A DNA stretch of 64,000 nucleotides from Nocardioides sp. J54 (GTDB taxonomy: Bacteria > Actinomycetota > Actinomycetes > Propionibacteriales > Nocardioidaceae): assembly GCF_000519005.1 (NCBI RefSeq), contig NZ_JAER01000020.1, forward strand, positions 18,617 to 82,616, given 5' to 3'. The first letter of the stretch is position 1; every line of letters begins with the position of its first letter. Positions 9,530 to 18,521 of the stretch are shown piece by piece. A program made the position numbers and the translations under genes. Under the pieces are notes generated by a model. The model did not search any database, was not told the DNA's origin, and worked only from the letters and a program-made list of their open reading frames with translations.

Positions 9530-10540
9530 ATGCGAGTCGGACTCACGCTCGAGATGAAGGCGTCGCCACACCGCACCCAGTCCTGGACGGAGCTGTGGGA
9601 GGACTGCCTGTGGACCTTCGAACAGGCCGAGCAGCTCGGCTTCGACTCGCTCCTGGTCCAGGAGCACTTCTTCAGCGAGGACGGTTATGCACCCTCCATC
9701 CCGATCTTCCTGACCGAGCTGATCCACCGGACGTCGACGGCGCGGATCGGCTCGTACATCTACGTGGCGCCGTTGCACCACCCGCTCGCGCTCGCCCAGG
9801 AGACGGCGGTCCTCGACCAGCTGTCGGGCGGCCGCCTCGACGTGGGGATCGGAAGCGGCCACCGGGTCGCTGAGTACGTCGCGTTCGGGTTGAACCCCCG
9901 CACGCGCCCCTCCCGCATGGAGGAGGCCATCGAGCTGCTCAAGAAGGGCTGGACCGGCGAGCCGGTGGAGCACGAGGGCAAGTACTTCACCATCCCCGGC
10001 CTCCGGGTCCAGCCGACCCCGCTGCAGCAGCCGCACCCGCCCCTGTGGGTCGCGGCCACCACGCCGGCCGCGGCTGCCCGGGCGGGTCGGCACGGAGCCA
10101 ACCTGGCGGGTGCCTCGGTGGACCCGGCCGTGCACGCGGCCTACCACGAGGCGCTCGCCGCTGCCGGGCACGAGCCCGGCTCCACGAGGGTCTCGAACCC
10201 CTGGAGCATCACGGTCACCGACGAGGACCCCGAGAAGGTCTGGGCCCGCAACCAGTACCTGTACTTCGACCGCTGGGACTACTACCGCAAGATCCGTTCG
10301 GAGTTCGGCGACCCGGACCTCGACTACGGGCTCGAGCCGGCGGCCGACGCCTACCGTGCCAACGAGCTCATCGGCGACGCCGACACCGTGCTGGCCGTGC
10401 TGGAGCCGTTCGTCAAGGACCTCGGGCTCACCGACCTCGTGCTGTTCGGTCCCCACCCCGGCATGGACCTGCGGGGCGAGGGAATGGAGAACCTCCAGCG
10501 CTTCGCCGAGCAGGTGCTCCCCACCCTGAAGTCGTGGTGA
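9530..10540 (+). CDS. Luciferase-like (LLM class) flavin-dependent oxidoreductase
   Basis: A 336-residue protein of the bacterial luciferase / F420-dependent TIM-barrel superfamily. Typical segments are EQAEQLGFDSLLVQEH near the N-terminus, LDQLSGGRLDVGIGSGH in the middle, and PPLWVAATTPAAA further on. Members use reduced FMN or F420 for monooxygenation or dehydrogenation. The ATG at 9530 has GGAGGA four bases upstream; an upstream in-frame extension lacks a ribosome site. It opens a three-gene operon, with the SDR starting one base after its stop. The substrate is unknown; the operon looks like a small catabolic pathway. Confidence 0.87.
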   Translation: MRVGLTLEMKASPHRTQSWTELWEDCLWTFEQAEQLGFDSLLVQEHFFSEDGYAPSIPIFLTELIHRTSTARIGSYIYVAPLHHPLALAQETAVLDQLSGGRLDVGIGSGHRVAEYVAFGLNPRTRPSRMEEAIELLKKGWTGEPVEHEGKYFTIPGLRVQPTPLQQPHPPLWVAATTPAAAARAGRHGANLAGASVDPAVHAAYHEALAAAGHEPGSTRVSNPWSITVTDEDPEKVWARNQYLYFDRWDYYRKIRSEFGDPDLDYGLEPAADAYRANELIGDADTVLAVLEPFVKDLGLTDLVLFGPHPGMDLRGEGMENLQRFAEQVLPTLKSW

Positions 10541-10541
10541 C

Positions 10542-11273
10542 GTGGACCGGGTCCTCGTCGTGACCGGCGCCCGGGGTGACGTCGGTGCGGCCGTGGTCAC
10601 CCGCGCAGCTGCCGCGGGCTACGACGTCGTCGCGGCCGACGTGGTGCCTCCAGACGAGCCATCCGGACCCCACGTCAGTGCGGCCACGTTCGACCTGGTC
10701 GACGATGCTCAGGTGCGGGAGTTCGCCGCAGACGTCGTCGAGCGGTGTGCGTCGGGCGACGTCGAGCACGTCGGGCTCGTCCACTGCGCGGGAATTGCCC
10801 GGGTCGAGCCCTTCGCGACGTCCGACACCGAGGCGTGGGACGTCATGTACCGGGTCAACCAGCGTGCCCCGCTCCTGCTCACGCAGGCGCTCCTGCCCGC
10901 CCTCACCCGGAGGCCCGAGTCGGCCATCGTCTTCGTCAGCTCGGACTCCGCCCGGGCAGGGGCCGGGCGCGAGGTGGCGTACTCCGCCACCAAGGCGGCC
11001 CTCATCGGTGCTGCGAAGTCCCTGGCGCGTGAGCTGGCGCGCCACCGCGCGAGGGTGAACGTCGTGGCGCCCGGCCCGATCGAGGGACAGATGGTCGACA
11101 GCGCCACTGCCGACCACGAGGGGTACCTCGAGCGACTCGTGGGCGCCGTCCCGCTGCGGCGCCTGGCCACTCCCACCGAGGTCGCAGCAGCCATCTTGTG
11201 GCTCGTCGGCCCGGAATCCACCTACGTGACCGGACAGACGCTCAGCGTCTCCGGCGGAATCACCATGCACTGA
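10542..11273 (+). CDS. Short-chain dehydrogenase/reductase (SDR)
   Basis: A 243-residue NAD(P)-dependent oxidoreductase of the classical SDR fold. The cofactor motif is VTGARGDVGAAV at residues about 6-17, the active-site Ser lies in VFVSSDSA, and the catalytic Tyr-x3-Lys is YSATK near residue 148. The C-terminal VTGQTLSVSGGI is the usual ending. The start is GTG, one base after the stop of the luciferase-like gene, which implies translational coupling. The likely role is interconversion of an alcohol and a ketone in the same pathway as its neighbours. Confidence 0.88.
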   Translation: MDRVLVVTGARGDVGAAVVTRAAAAGYDVVAADVVPPDEPSGPHVSAATFDLVDDAQVREFAADVVERCASGDVEHVGLVHCAGIARVEPFATSDTEAWDVMYRVNQRAPLLLTQALLPALTRRPESAIVFVSSDSARAGAGREVAYSATKAALIGAAKSLARELARHRARVNVVAPGPIEGQMVDSATADHEGYLERLVGAVPLRRLATPTEVAAAILWLVGPESTYVTGQTLSVSGGITMH

Positions 11274-11288
11274 CCACCAGGAGGACCC

Positions 11289-12140
11289 ATGCCCATCGTC
11301 GACTCCCACATGCACCTCATCGACGTGACGAACCACGACTGGTACCCCGGACTGAAGGTCTGGGCCGACGCCATCGACTTCCCGGAGCTGTACGCCGACT
11401 TCCTGCTGCCCGACTACCGCGAGGGGGACACCAGGTCGGTGGACGCGTTCGTGCACGTGTCGGCCACCACCCTGCCTCGGGCCTACCTCGCCGAGACCCG
11501 GTGGGTCGACCAGCTGGCTGACGACAACGACCTCGACCTGGCGATCGTCGCCACGGTGGACCCGACGCTGGCCCGGGACGAGATCGTGGCCGACCTCGAG
11601 ACCCAGGCTGAGAGCTCCCGGCTGCGAGGACTGCGGGTCCTGTACGGCCTCGAGCCGGGCACGGACGCCGCGGACACCATCCTGCGCTGGCTCGAGGAGC
11701 GTGGCCTCGTGTTCGACCTCGTGACGAACCCGGAGGGCATGACTGCCTGGCTGCGTTCGCTCGAGCGGTTCCCCGACCTTCGCGTCGTCCTCGAGCACAC
11801 GGGGTGGCCCACGGGGACCGACCCCGATGCCCGGGCCGCGTGGACGACGGCGATCCACGACTTCGCTGCGTCGACCGATGCGCTCTGCAAGCTGACCGGG
11901 CTCGGCATGGTCACCCGCGACACCACGGAGGCCACCCTCCGACCGTGGCTCGACACCGTGATCGAGGAGCTCGGCTGGGACCGGGTGGCGTTCGGGTCCA
12001 ACCTGCCGATCGAGACCATGGGAGGGACCCACGGGCAGATGCTCGAGACCTTCTCTGTCGTCGTGGGCCAGGTCGACGAAGCCGAGCAGGCCAAGTTCTG
12101 GGGCGAGAACGCCCGCCGCGTCTACTGGTCCACCGCGTGA
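11289..12140 (+). CDS. Amidohydrolase_2-type metal-dependent hydrolase
   Basis: A 283-residue TIM-barrel hydrolase of the amidohydrolase_2 family (lactonases, decarboxylases). The N-terminal VDSHMHLIDV carries the metal-binding H-x-H, VVLEHTGWP supplies a later His, and FGSNLPIE ends the barrel with the usual region before the C-terminal helices. Sugar lactonases and 2-pyrone-4,6-dicarboxylate hydrolase share this layout. It starts 15 bases after the SDR stop with AGGAGG upstream, so it belongs to the same operon. A lactone or amide ring opening after oxidation by the two upstream enzymes would make sense but is inference. Confidence 0.85.
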   Translation: MPIVDSHMHLIDVTNHDWYPGLKVWADAIDFPELYADFLLPDYREGDTRSVDAFVHVSATTLPRAYLAETRWVDQLADDNDLDLAIVATVDPTLARDEIVADLETQAESSRLRGLRVLYGLEPGTDAADTILRWLEERGLVFDLVTNPEGMTAWLRSLERFPDLRVVLEHTGWPTGTDPDARAAWTTAIHDFAASTDALCKLTGLGMVTRDTTEATLRPWLDTVIEELGWDRVAFGSNLPIETMGGTHGQMLETFSVVVGQVDEAEQAKFWGENARRVYWSTA

Positions 12141-12143
12141 TGA

Positions 12144-12187
12144 GATCGGGCTGAGCAGGATCGGCCTGAGCAGGATCGGCCCGAGCG
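12144..12187. repeat. 15-bp tandem repeat, about three copies
   Basis: GATCGGGCTGAGCAG, GATCGGCCTGAGCAG and a partial GATCGGCCCGAGCG follow one another between the convergent amidohydrolase and yaeQ genes. No function is apparent. Confidence 0.6.
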
Positions 12188-12240
12188 TCCCCTCTTCCGG
12201 CCACTGCGCCGGTGTCTGGCTGCGGGGCGGGGCCGCGCGA

Positions 12241-12780
12241 CTAGCGGATCGGTTGGTCGTGGATCGCCGAGGAGAGGTTCGCCCCGTTCAGCTGGAGGTA
12301 GAGGTGCCGCTCGGTGACGGTCAGCGTGAGCGCGTTGCGGCGCTCGAGGGCCGCCACGGCGGAATCGATGAACCCGGGCTCGAAGCTGTGCAGGACGATC
12401 TCGTCTGCGCGGTGGATCTTCGCACCCGCCCACTGCGCCAGGACCCTGGCCGGGTCTCGGTGGGTGTAGATGGTCGTGCGCTCGGCCGCCTTGCTGCCCG
12501 CGTGGAGGCGCGCTGCATCGGGTGCTCCGACCTCGATCCAGGCCAGCAGCTTCCCGCTCATGTCGCGCACGAGAACCGCTGGGTCGGAGGTCGCGGAGAT
12601 TCCCTCGCTGAACGCGATGCCGTCTTCGTGCTCGAGGCAGTATGCGAGCACGCGCGTCACGAGGTACGCCTCGGTCTCCGACGGGTGCCGCGCGGCGCGC
12701 AGCGTGAGCTGCTCGTAGACGCCGCGATCGGTGTCGGCCAGCTCGATCTCGAAGGTGTGCATCGTCGCGCCGGCCGCCAT
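12241..12780 (-). CDS. yaeQ: YaeQ family protein
   Basis: A 179-residue protein matching the YaeQ family (PD-(D/E)XK nuclease-like fold, function unsettled; E. coli YaeQ was first noted as a suppressor in a haemolysin/RfaH context). Recognisable parts are MAAGATMHTFEIELADTDRG at the start, LRAARHPSETEAYLVTRVLA, and WIEVGAPDAARLHAGSKAAE in the middle. The ATG at 12780 is preferred because it aligns with the usual M-A-x-x-A-T start; an ATG three codons upstream is possible. It stands alone, convergent with the amidohydrolase operon. Confidence 0.85.
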   Translation of the reverse strand: MAAGATMHTFEIELADTDRGVYEQLTLRAARHPSETEAYLVTRVLAYCLEHEDGIAFSEGISATSDPAVLVRDMSGKLLAWIEVGAPDAARLHAGSKAAERTTIYTHRDPARVLAQWAGAKIHRADEIVLHSFEPGFIDSAVAALERRNALTLTVTERHLYLQLNGANLSSAIHDQPIR

Positions 12781-12949
12781 GCGGGTCATGCTGGCCCAGG
12801 ACGCGTCCCCGCGTCGAATGGTCGAGGCCCGGTCCTTCTCCGAAGCGCCTAGAGTCGGTCATCCACGTGCGGGCCGGTGCCGGCCCGGACGGTCGGGCGA
12901 CAGCCTCGGGCGAGCCCGGGGAGACGGGACCAGGGGCGAAGGGGCTGCT

Positions 12950-13936
12950 GTGACGCACGACGACCAGGTCGACGAGTCAGCAGCGGACGACGGCGCGCGG
13001 GACGAGCTCGCTGCCCTCGCGCGTGGCCCACGCGGGACGGCGGCGGCTGCGGCGCTGACGGGGCTGGGCATGGGGCTGGCGGAGATGCGTTTCGACGAGC
13101 TGGTGGCCGGACCCCTGGTCGTGGGCGTGCCGGCTGCGTTCCTGTCCGTGTTCTGCCTGTGGCAGGTCGTGCGGTTCACGCCCGCCTCGGTCGACCGGCT
13201 GGAGGCCTTCGTCCTGCGCGCTGGCGGTCGGTTCACGCCAGTGGCGGACGGGGCGCGCGGCTACACGGCGACGCCCTTCCGTCACGGCGACCAGCCGCGT
13301 CGTTTCGGAGTGGTCAGGTACGGCGCGCACGGCACCCGGATCGAGATAGGTCACCTGCTGTCGTCCTCTGCGCACCCCAGGGCGCAGCTGGTCGAGCGGC
13401 GGCACGCCTACGCCGTCATCGAGCTGCCCGAGCGCATGCCTCAGATGGTCCTCGACTTCGGGCACCTCCGCAGCTTCCTCGGGATCCGCCTGACGCCGGA
13501 GCACTGGGACCGGTCGCAGCTGGTCGACGTCGGGGGCGGACGCCGGTTCCGCCTGTTCGTCGCCGAAGGCGGAGAGCACGTCGCACGCAGGTTCTTCACC
13601 GCCGACGTGGTGCGGGCGTTCGAGGAGGTCGGGCGTCACTACGACGTCGAGATCGACGCGAGCCACCTGTACCTGCTCTCGATGAGGTCAGCGGCCTCCG
13701 GCTCCGACCGTCGCTGGGAGAAGCAGCGAAACCTCATCGAGGGCCTTGCCGGGACCGTGGTCGGATCGCCGGTGTGGGACGACGTGCGAGGTCCGCGGAG
13801 AGGCCGCGGGCCGCGCACGGGAAGCCTGGTGATGGACGTGAAGCGCGGCGTCAGGGTCGTCCTCGCAGCGGCGACGGCAGCAGTCGTCGTCCTCTCGGCG
13901 ATCGTCCTCCACGCCCAGGGGCTCCTGCACGTCTGA
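12950..13936 (+). CDS. Unrecognised membrane-anchored protein
   Basis: A 328-residue protein that I do not recognise. The acidic start (MTHDDQVDESAADDGARDEL) is followed by a hydrophobic stretch at about residues 35-65. A large soluble region ends near residue 300, and a single hydrophobic segment (VVLAAATAAVVVLSAIVLHA) sits close to the C-terminus. The middle contains paired phrases such as RRFGVVRYGAHGTRIEIGHL and HAYAVIELPERMPQMVLD. The GTG start is preceded by GAAGGGG. A TAGAGT box at 12850-12855 could be its promoter, giving a leader of about 90 bases. It is convergent with the glycosylase-like gene. Confidence 0.7.
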   Translation: MTHDDQVDESAADDGARDELAALARGPRGTAAAAALTGLGMGLAEMRFDELVAGPLVVGVPAAFLSVFCLWQVVRFTPASVDRLEAFVLRAGGRFTPVADGARGYTATPFRHGDQPRRFGVVRYGAHGTRIEIGHLLSSSAHPRAQLVERRHAYAVIELPERMPQMVLDFGHLRSFLGIRLTPEHWDRSQLVDVGGGRRFRLFVAEGGEHVARRFFTADVVRAFEEVGRHYDVEIDASHLYLLSMRSAASGSDRRWEKQRNLIEGLAGTVVGSPVWDDVRGPRRGRGPRTGSLVMDVKRGVRVVLAAATAAVVVLSAIVLHAQGLLHV

Positions 13937-13966
13937 CGAGACGTGCAGCACGCCGGGTTGTCAGTG

Positions 13967-14845
13967 TCAGAGCCGCAGCAGGCGCTCGCACTCCTCGACC
14001 AGCCTCGCCCGCAGCGGCCGACCGCGCTCGGCAAACCCGCGCTGGGCCTCGACGTACGCCGCCTTCCCCTCCGCCGTCTCCACGCGGACCGGGTCGAAGC
14101 CGAGGTCGGCGAGGTCGTAGGGCGCGGCGCGCATGTCCATGACGCGGATGTCCCAGGCGAGCTCGAAGCAGTCGGCGACGAGGTCGGAGGAGATCATCGG
14201 CGACAGGCGGAAGGCGTGCTTGTAGAGGTCCATGCCGGCGTGGAGGCAGCCGGGCTGCTCGAAGTCGGGGCGGTCGTCGCGGCCGGGGCGCAGGGTGTTG
14301 AGGGGGCGGGCCGGGGCGGTGAAGAAGCGGTAGGCGTCGAAGTGGGAGCAGGCGATGCGGTGGCCCTCGACGACGGCGTCCGTGCCCGCGGGGCCCAGGC
14401 GCAGCGGCCAGTCGGCGTGGCGGGTCTCGTCCTCGGCGAGGCGGTAGACCATGGCCCACTCGTGGAGGCCGAAGCAGCCGAAGTGCGGGGCGCGGGCGGC
14501 GGTGGCGCTCAGCAGGCGGTGCAGTGACTCGACGAGCAGCCGCTGCGCCGCGACGTACGACGACGCGACGGTCACGCCGCCCGGGACGCCCGGGACGGTC
14601 TCGTAGCCCTTGAGCCCGGCGTACGTGCCGTCGTCCTCCAGCACCACGCCGGCGCCCGGGTGCCAGCGGCGCAGCTGGGCGGGGCGGTAGGAGTAGTAGG
14701 TGAAGAGGAAGTCGAAGACGGGGTGCTTCACGTGCGCCTCGCGGCGGGCGAGGTGCGGCGCGACGTAGCCGTCGACGCGCTCGGCGTGCGCGGCAGCGCG
14801 GGCGCGCCACTCCGCGGGCGCGAGCACGACCTCCTGCGCATTCAC
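13967..14845 (-). CDS. Conserved actinobacterial protein usually named 3-methyladenine DNA glycosylase
   Basis: A 292-residue protein of a conserved actinobacterial family that databases commonly label 3-methyladenine DNA glycosylase, although I see no HhH-GPD motif or AlkA/Tag-like active site, so the label may be wrong. Characteristic phrases are APAEWRARAAAHAERVDGYV near the start, HPVFDFLFTYYSYRPAQLRR, and HFGCFGLHEWAMVY. The GTG start at 14845 lies eight bases after a minus-strand TAAGGT box. It is divergent from the FAH gene, and the two promoters lie within about 30 bases. Confidence 0.7.
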   Translation of the reverse strand: MNAQEVVLAPAEWRARAAAHAERVDGYVAPHLARREAHVKHPVFDFLFTYYSYRPAQLRRWHPGAGVVLEDDGTYAGLKGYETVPGVPGGVTVASSYVAAQRLLVESLHRLLSATAARAPHFGCFGLHEWAMVYRLAEDETRHADWPLRLGPAGTDAVVEGHRIACSHFDAYRFFTAPARPLNTLRPGRDDRPDFEQPGCLHAGMDLYKHAFRLSPMISSDLVADCFELAWDIRVMDMRAAPYDLADLGFDPVRVETAEGKAAYVEAQRGFAERGRPLRARLVEECERLLRL

Positions 14846-14853
14846 GACCGACC

Positions 14854-14871
14854 ACCTTAGGTCGATAGGCT
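14854..14871. promoter_or_regulatory. Two divergent leaderless promoters
   Basis: Minus-strand TAAGGT (14854-14859) lies eight bases before the GTG at 14845. Plus-strand TAGGCT (14866-14871) lies six bases before the GTG at 14878. Both spacings fit transcription starting at the start codon. Confidence 0.55.
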
Positions 14872-14877
14872 CGCCGG

Positions 14878-15690
14878 GTGCGCATCGTCAGATTCACCAC
14901 GGGGGAGGAGCCGGCCTACGGCGTCCTGACCGGAGACCTCGACGAGTACGGCCAGCCTGCTGACGACGCGGTCATCGTCGGCCTCGCGGGCGACCCGCTC
15001 TACGTCGGCGTGAAGCTCCTCGAGAAGGAGTACCGGTTCGAGGACGTCCGGCTGCTGGCGCCGGTGCTGCCGCGCAGCAAGGTCGTCGGCATCGGCAAGA
15101 ACTACGCCGCCCACGCGGCCGAGATGGGCGGGGAGGTGCCGGCCGAGCCGCTGATGTTCATCAAGCCGAACACCACGGTCATCGGGCCCGGCGACTCGAT
15201 CCTCTACCCGAAGCAGTCGGAGAACGTGCACTACGAGGGCGAGCTCGCCGTCGTGATCGGCCGGATCTGCCGCGACGTCCCCGCCGAGCAGGCGACCGAC
15301 GTCATCCACGGCTACACGATCGCCAACGACGTCACCGCACGCGACCTCCAGCGCTCCGACGTCCAGTTCACCCGCGGCAAGGGCTTCGACACGTTCTGCC
15401 CGCTGGGCCCGTGGATCGAGACCGACCTCGACCCGCACGACTTCAACCAGGGCCGCCGGGTCCAGACCTTCCTCAACGGCGAGGTCGTCCAGGACGGTAC
15501 GACGGCCGACATGGTCTTCGACGTCCCCGCACTCGTCGCCCACGTCTCCAGCGTGATGACGCTGCTGCCGGGCGACGTCATCCTCACCGGCACCCCGGAG
15601 GGTGTCGGTCCCATGCAGGTCGGCGACGAGGTGGAGATCTCGATCGACGGCCTCGGCACCCTCACGAACAAGGTGGAAGCACGAGCATGA
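14878..15690 (+). CDS. Fumarylacetoacetate hydrolase (FAH) family protein
   Basis: A 270-residue FAH-superfamily enzyme. The metal-binding core is visible as [15 protein letters not shown], then [13 protein letters not shown] with the acidic ligands, and [13 protein letters not shown]; the family ending [20 protein letters not shown] is complete. Members hydrolyse or decarboxylate acylpyruvates, for example in aromatic degradation. In M. tuberculosis an FAH protein (Rv2993c) also sits directly before gltX, so this is conserved synteny. The stop overlaps the gltX ATG by four bases (ATGA), indicating coupling. Confidence 0.88.
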   Translation: MRIVRFTTGEEPAYGVLTGDLDEYGQPADDAVIVGLAGDPLYVGVKLLEKEYRFEDVRLLAPVLPRSKVVGIGKNYAAHAAEMGGEVPAEPLMFIKPNTTVIGPGDSILYPKQSENVHYEGELAVVIGRICRDVPAEQATDVIHGYTIANDVTARDLQRSDVQFTRGKGFDTFCPLGPWIETDLDPHDFNQGRRVQTFLNGEVVQDGTTADMVFDVPALVAHVSSVMTLLPGDVILTGTPEGVGPMQVGDEVEISIDGLGTLTNKVEARA

Positions 15691-17174
15691 GCACGACCGA
15701 TCAGGGCACGACGACGCCGGTCCGGGTGCGGATGGCCCCGTCGCCGACGGGCAGCCCGCACGTCGGCATGATCCGCACGGCGCTGTTCAACTGGGCGTTC
15801 GCGCGCCACCACGGCGGCACCTTCGTCTTCCGGATCGAGGACACCGACAAGGAGCGCAGCACCGACGAGTCGCTGCGCTCGATCCTCGACCTGATGCGCT
15901 GGCTCGGCCTCGACTGGGACGAGGGCCCCGAGGTCGGCGGCCCGCACGCGCCGTACTTCCAGAGCGAGCGCGGCGACAAGTACGCCGACGCGCTGGCGTT
16001 GCTGCGCGAGAGCAGCCGCACCTACGACTGCTACTGCACCAACGAGGAGGCCGCCGCGCGCCGCAAGGCCGCCGGCTCCAAGGTGCAGGGCTACGACGGC
16101 TTCTGCCGCGAGCTCAGCGACGAGCAGCGCGAGGCGTTCATCGCCGAGGGACGCAAGCCGATCGTCCGCTTCCGCATGCCCGAGGGCTCGATCACGTGGC
16201 ACGACCTGGTCCGCGGCGAGGTCACCTTCGAGACCGAGTTCGTCCCCGACTTCGCGCTCTGCCGGGCCAACGGCGACCCGCTCTACACCCTGGTCAACCC
16301 CGTCGACGACGCGCTGATGGAGATCACCCACGTGCTCCGCGGCGAGGACCTGCTCTCGTCGACGCCGCGCCAGATCGCCCTCTACGAGGCGCTCAAGGAG
16401 GTCGGGATCGCGAAGGCGACCCCGCAGTTCGGCCACCTGCCCTACGTCATGGGCGAGGGCAACAAGAAGCTCTCGAAGCGCGACCCCGAGGCGCACGCGC
16501 TGGCCTACCGCGACCAGGGCTACCTGCCCGAGGGCCTGCTCAACTACCTCGCCCTCCTCGGCTGGGCGATCGCGGCCGACCGCGACGTCTTCACGCTCGA
16601 GGAGATGGTCGAGGCGTTCGAGATCACCGACGTCGTCGCCAACCCGGCGCGCTTCGACATCAAGAAGTGCGACGCGATCAACGCGGCCCACATGCGCAGG
16701 CTCAGCATCGAGGACATCACCCACCGGGTGATCCCGTTCCTCAAGGCCGACGGCGTGCTCAGCGACCCGGTCAACGACGCCGACGCGCAGCTGCTCGAGC
16801 TCGCGATGCCGCTCGTCGCGGAGCGGATCAACAAGCTCAGCGAGGCCAGCGCGCTGCTGGAGTTCCTCTTCGTCGACGAGGACGCCTTCGAGGTCGACCC
16901 CGACGACGCCGCGAAGGTCATCGGAGAGGCCGGCATCCCCGTCATCCAGGCGTCGTACGACGCCCTGGCGGCGCTGCCGACCTGGTCCACCGAGGCGATC
17001 CAGGCCGCCCTGCAGGCCGCGCTGGTCGAGGGCCTCGGCCTCAAGCCGCGCAACGCGTTCGGCCCGGTCCGCGTCGCCGTCACCGGCCGGCGCATCTCCC
17101 CGCCGCTCTTCGAGTCCCTGGAGCTGCTCGGCCGCGAGCGGAGCCTCGGGCGGTTGCAGCGTGCCCTCGGGTGA
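15687..17174 (+). CDS. gltX: Glutamyl-tRNA synthetase
   Basis: A 495-residue class I aminoacyl-tRNA synthetase. The ATP-binding HIGH-type signature appears as [20 protein letters not shown] near residue 18, and the KMSKS-type loop as KKLSKRD near residue 260. The C-terminal anticodon-binding domain is present at normal length. It charges tRNA-Glu; in actinobacteria that make Gln-tRNA through GatCAB it also mischarges tRNA-Gln with glutamate. Both tRNA genes lie about 1 kb downstream. The ATG overlaps the FAH stop by four bases, and its own end overlaps the CPBP protease gene by 14 bases. Confidence 0.97.
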   Translation: MSTTDQGTTTPVRVRMAPSPTGSPHVGMIRTALFNWAFARHHGGTFVFRIEDTDKERSTDESLRSILDLMRWLGLDWDEGPEVGGPHAPYFQSERGDKYADALALLRESSRTYDCYCTNEEAAARRKAAGSKVQGYDGFCRELSDEQREAFIAEGRKPIVRFRMPEGSITWHDLVRGEVTFETEFVPDFALCRANGDPLYTLVNPVDDALMEITHVLRGEDLLSSTPRQIALYEALKEVGIAKATPQFGHLPYVMGEGNKKLSKRDPEAHALAYRDQGYLPEGLLNYLALLGWAIAADRDVFTLEEMVEAFEITDVVANPARFDIKKCDAINAAHMRRLSIEDITHRVIPFLKADGVLSDPVNDADAQLLELAMPLVAERINKLSEASALLEFLFVDEDAFEVDPDDAAKVIGEAGIPVIQASYDALAALPTWSTEAIQAALQAALVEGLGLKPRNAFGPVRVAVTGRRISPPLFESLELLGRERSLGRLQRALG

Positions 17175-18141
17175 GGACACCCGCACCGCGCCGGGGCTGA
17201 CCTACGACCGGCTCCAGCTGCTGGGCCCGCCCGGCGGCTGGCGCCAGCCGGTGGGCATCGTCTTCCTGGTCGCGCTGTTCGTCGTCGGGCAGGTCGTCCT
17301 CGGCGTCGTCGTCACGCTGTGGCTCGCCCTCGGCGGTGACGGTGTCGACGAGATCGCCGACAAACTCTCCGGCGACACCGCGACCCCGTCCTTCCTCGCG
17401 CTGGTCAACCTCGGGTGGGCCGCGGCCATCCCCGCGGTCTTCCTCGTCGGGTTCCTGCTGCACCGCCTCACGCCCGGCTGGATGGGCTCGGTCGTCGGCC
17501 GGCTGCGGTGGCGGTGGCTGCTCACCTGCCTCGGCCTGGCCGTCGTCGCGCTGACGATCACCATGGCGGTCTCGACCGTGCTGCCCGACCAGGGCGCCGG
17601 CACGGTCGACCTCGGCGACGGCGCCAGCGCCTGGACCAGCGCCAGCCGCGACTTCCTGCTCGTGGTCGTGCTGCTGACCCCGCTCCAGGCGGCGGGGGAG
17701 GAGTACGCGTTCCGCGGCTACCTCACCCAGGCGTGCGGCGGGCTCACCGCCCGGTTGCCGGCCCGGGTCGGCACGACGGTCGCGGTCGTCGTACCGGCGC
17801 TGGTGTTCGCCGTCGCCCACGGCGCCGGCCAGGACCTGCCGATCTTCTTCGACCGCTTCGCGTTCGGCGTCGTCGCCGGCCTGCTCGTGCTGCTCACCGG
17901 CGGGCTGGAGGCCGGGATCGCGATGCACGTCCTCAACAACTTCCTCGCCTTCGGCCTGGCCATCGCGTTCGGCGACATGACCGAGACCCTGCAACCCACC
18001 GACGGCACCTGGTGGACGGTCCCGGTGACCCTCGTCCAGTCGCTGTCCTACCTCGGCCTGACCCTGTGGGTCGCCCGCCGGACGGGCGTGCGGAGCCGCA
18101 CGAGTGGGGCCATTTTGGAGGCGCGGCGCGGCCGCGTGTAA
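17161..18141 (+). CDS. CPBP-family intramembrane metalloprotease
   Basis: A 326-residue membrane protein of the CPBP (CaaX protease and bacteriocin-processing, Abi) family. The three motifs are present: EEYAFRGYL near residue 180, the second-motif His in [10 protein letters not shown], and HVLNNFLAF near residue 260. About eight hydrophobic segments can be counted. Members are thought to cleave prenylated or membrane peptides or to give bacteriocin self-immunity; the substrate here is unknown. The GTG start overlaps the end of gltX by 14 bases, so it is probably the last gene of the FAH-gltX operon. Confidence 0.85.
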   Translation: MPSGEDTRTAPGLTYDRLQLLGPPGGWRQPVGIVFLVALFVVGQVVLGVVVTLWLALGGDGVDEIADKLSGDTATPSFLALVNLGWAAAIPAVFLVGFLLHRLTPGWMGSVVGRLRWRWLLTCLGLAVVALTITMAVSTVLPDQGAGTVDLGDGASAWTSASRDFLLVVVLLTPLQAAGEEYAFRGYLTQACGGLTARLPARVGTTVAVVVPALVFAVAHGAGQDLPIFFDRFAFGVVAGLLVLLTGGLEAGIAMHVLNNFLAFGLAIAFGDMTETLQPTDGTWWTVPVTLVQSLSYLGLTLWVARRTGVRSRTSGAILEARRGRV

Positions 18142-18144
18142 TGT
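18115..18144 (+). promoter_or_regulatory. Promoter for tRNA-Gln
   Basis: TTGGAG (18115-18120), 18 bases, then TAATGT (18139-18144), inside the last codons of the protease gene. The tRNA starts 42 bases after the -10 box. Confidence 0.5.
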
Positions 18145-18186
18145 TTCTGCCGGTTCAGGTCCTCCGCGGACCGGAGCCGCCAGCAG

Positions 18187-18258
18187 TGGTCTATGGTGTA
18201 ATTGGCAGCACGACTGGTTCTGGTCCAGTTAGTCTAGGTTCGAGTCCTAGTAGACCAG
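18187..18258 (+). tRNA. tRNA-Gln (CTG)
   Basis: Acceptor stem TGGTCTA pairs with TAGACCA at 18251-18257; G at 18258 is the discriminator, and CCA follows at 18259-18261. The anticodon arm ACTGG-TTCTGGT-CCAGT gives anticodon CTG, and the T-arm carries GGTTCGAGTCC. It is followed by its own terminator and lies 1 kb after gltX. Confidence 0.95.
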
Positions 18259-18274
18259 CCACAGCAGCAAGCAG

Positions 18275-18306
18275 GAGCCGGGCAGCAGCCCGGCTCTTCT
18301 TGTTTT
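18275..18306 (+). terminator. Intrinsic terminator after tRNA-Gln
   Basis: Perfect nine-base stem GAGCCGGGC / GCCCGGCTC with an AGCA loop, followed by TTCTTGTTTT. Confidence 0.85.
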
Positions 18307-18371
18307 CCAGCCCGGTCGAGGGCCCGGTCGAGGCCCCGTAGGCGCCGTCCGGAGCGGGGAGGCACCCCGAT

Positions 18372-18401
18372 TTGGCCTCTGCGACGGGGATCCTCTACAG
18401 T
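18372..18401 (+). promoter_or_regulatory. Promoter for tRNA-Glu
   Basis: TTGGCC (18372-18377), 18 bases, then TACAGT (18396-18401). The tRNA begins 39 bases after the -10 box. A separate promoter and terminator show that the two tRNAs are independent units. Confidence 0.6.
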
Positions 18402-18439
18402 TCTTCTCGTTGTCGAGGCCAACAGGCCGAAGACAGCGT

Positions 18440-18512
18440 GCCCCCGTCGTCTAGCGGCCTAGGACGTCGCCCTCTCACGGCGGTAACGCCGGTTCAAATC
18501 CGGTCGGGGGTA
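18440..18512 (+). tRNA. tRNA-Glu (CTC)
   Basis: Acceptor GCCCCCG pairs with CGGGGGT at 18505-18511; A at 18512 is the discriminator, with CCA encoded at 18513-18515. The anticodon loop CTCTCAC gives CTC, and the T-arm is GCCGGTTCAAATCCGGT. This is the glutamate acceptor, and a substrate of the nearby gltX product. Confidence 0.95.
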
Positions 18513-18521
18513 CCAACCAGC

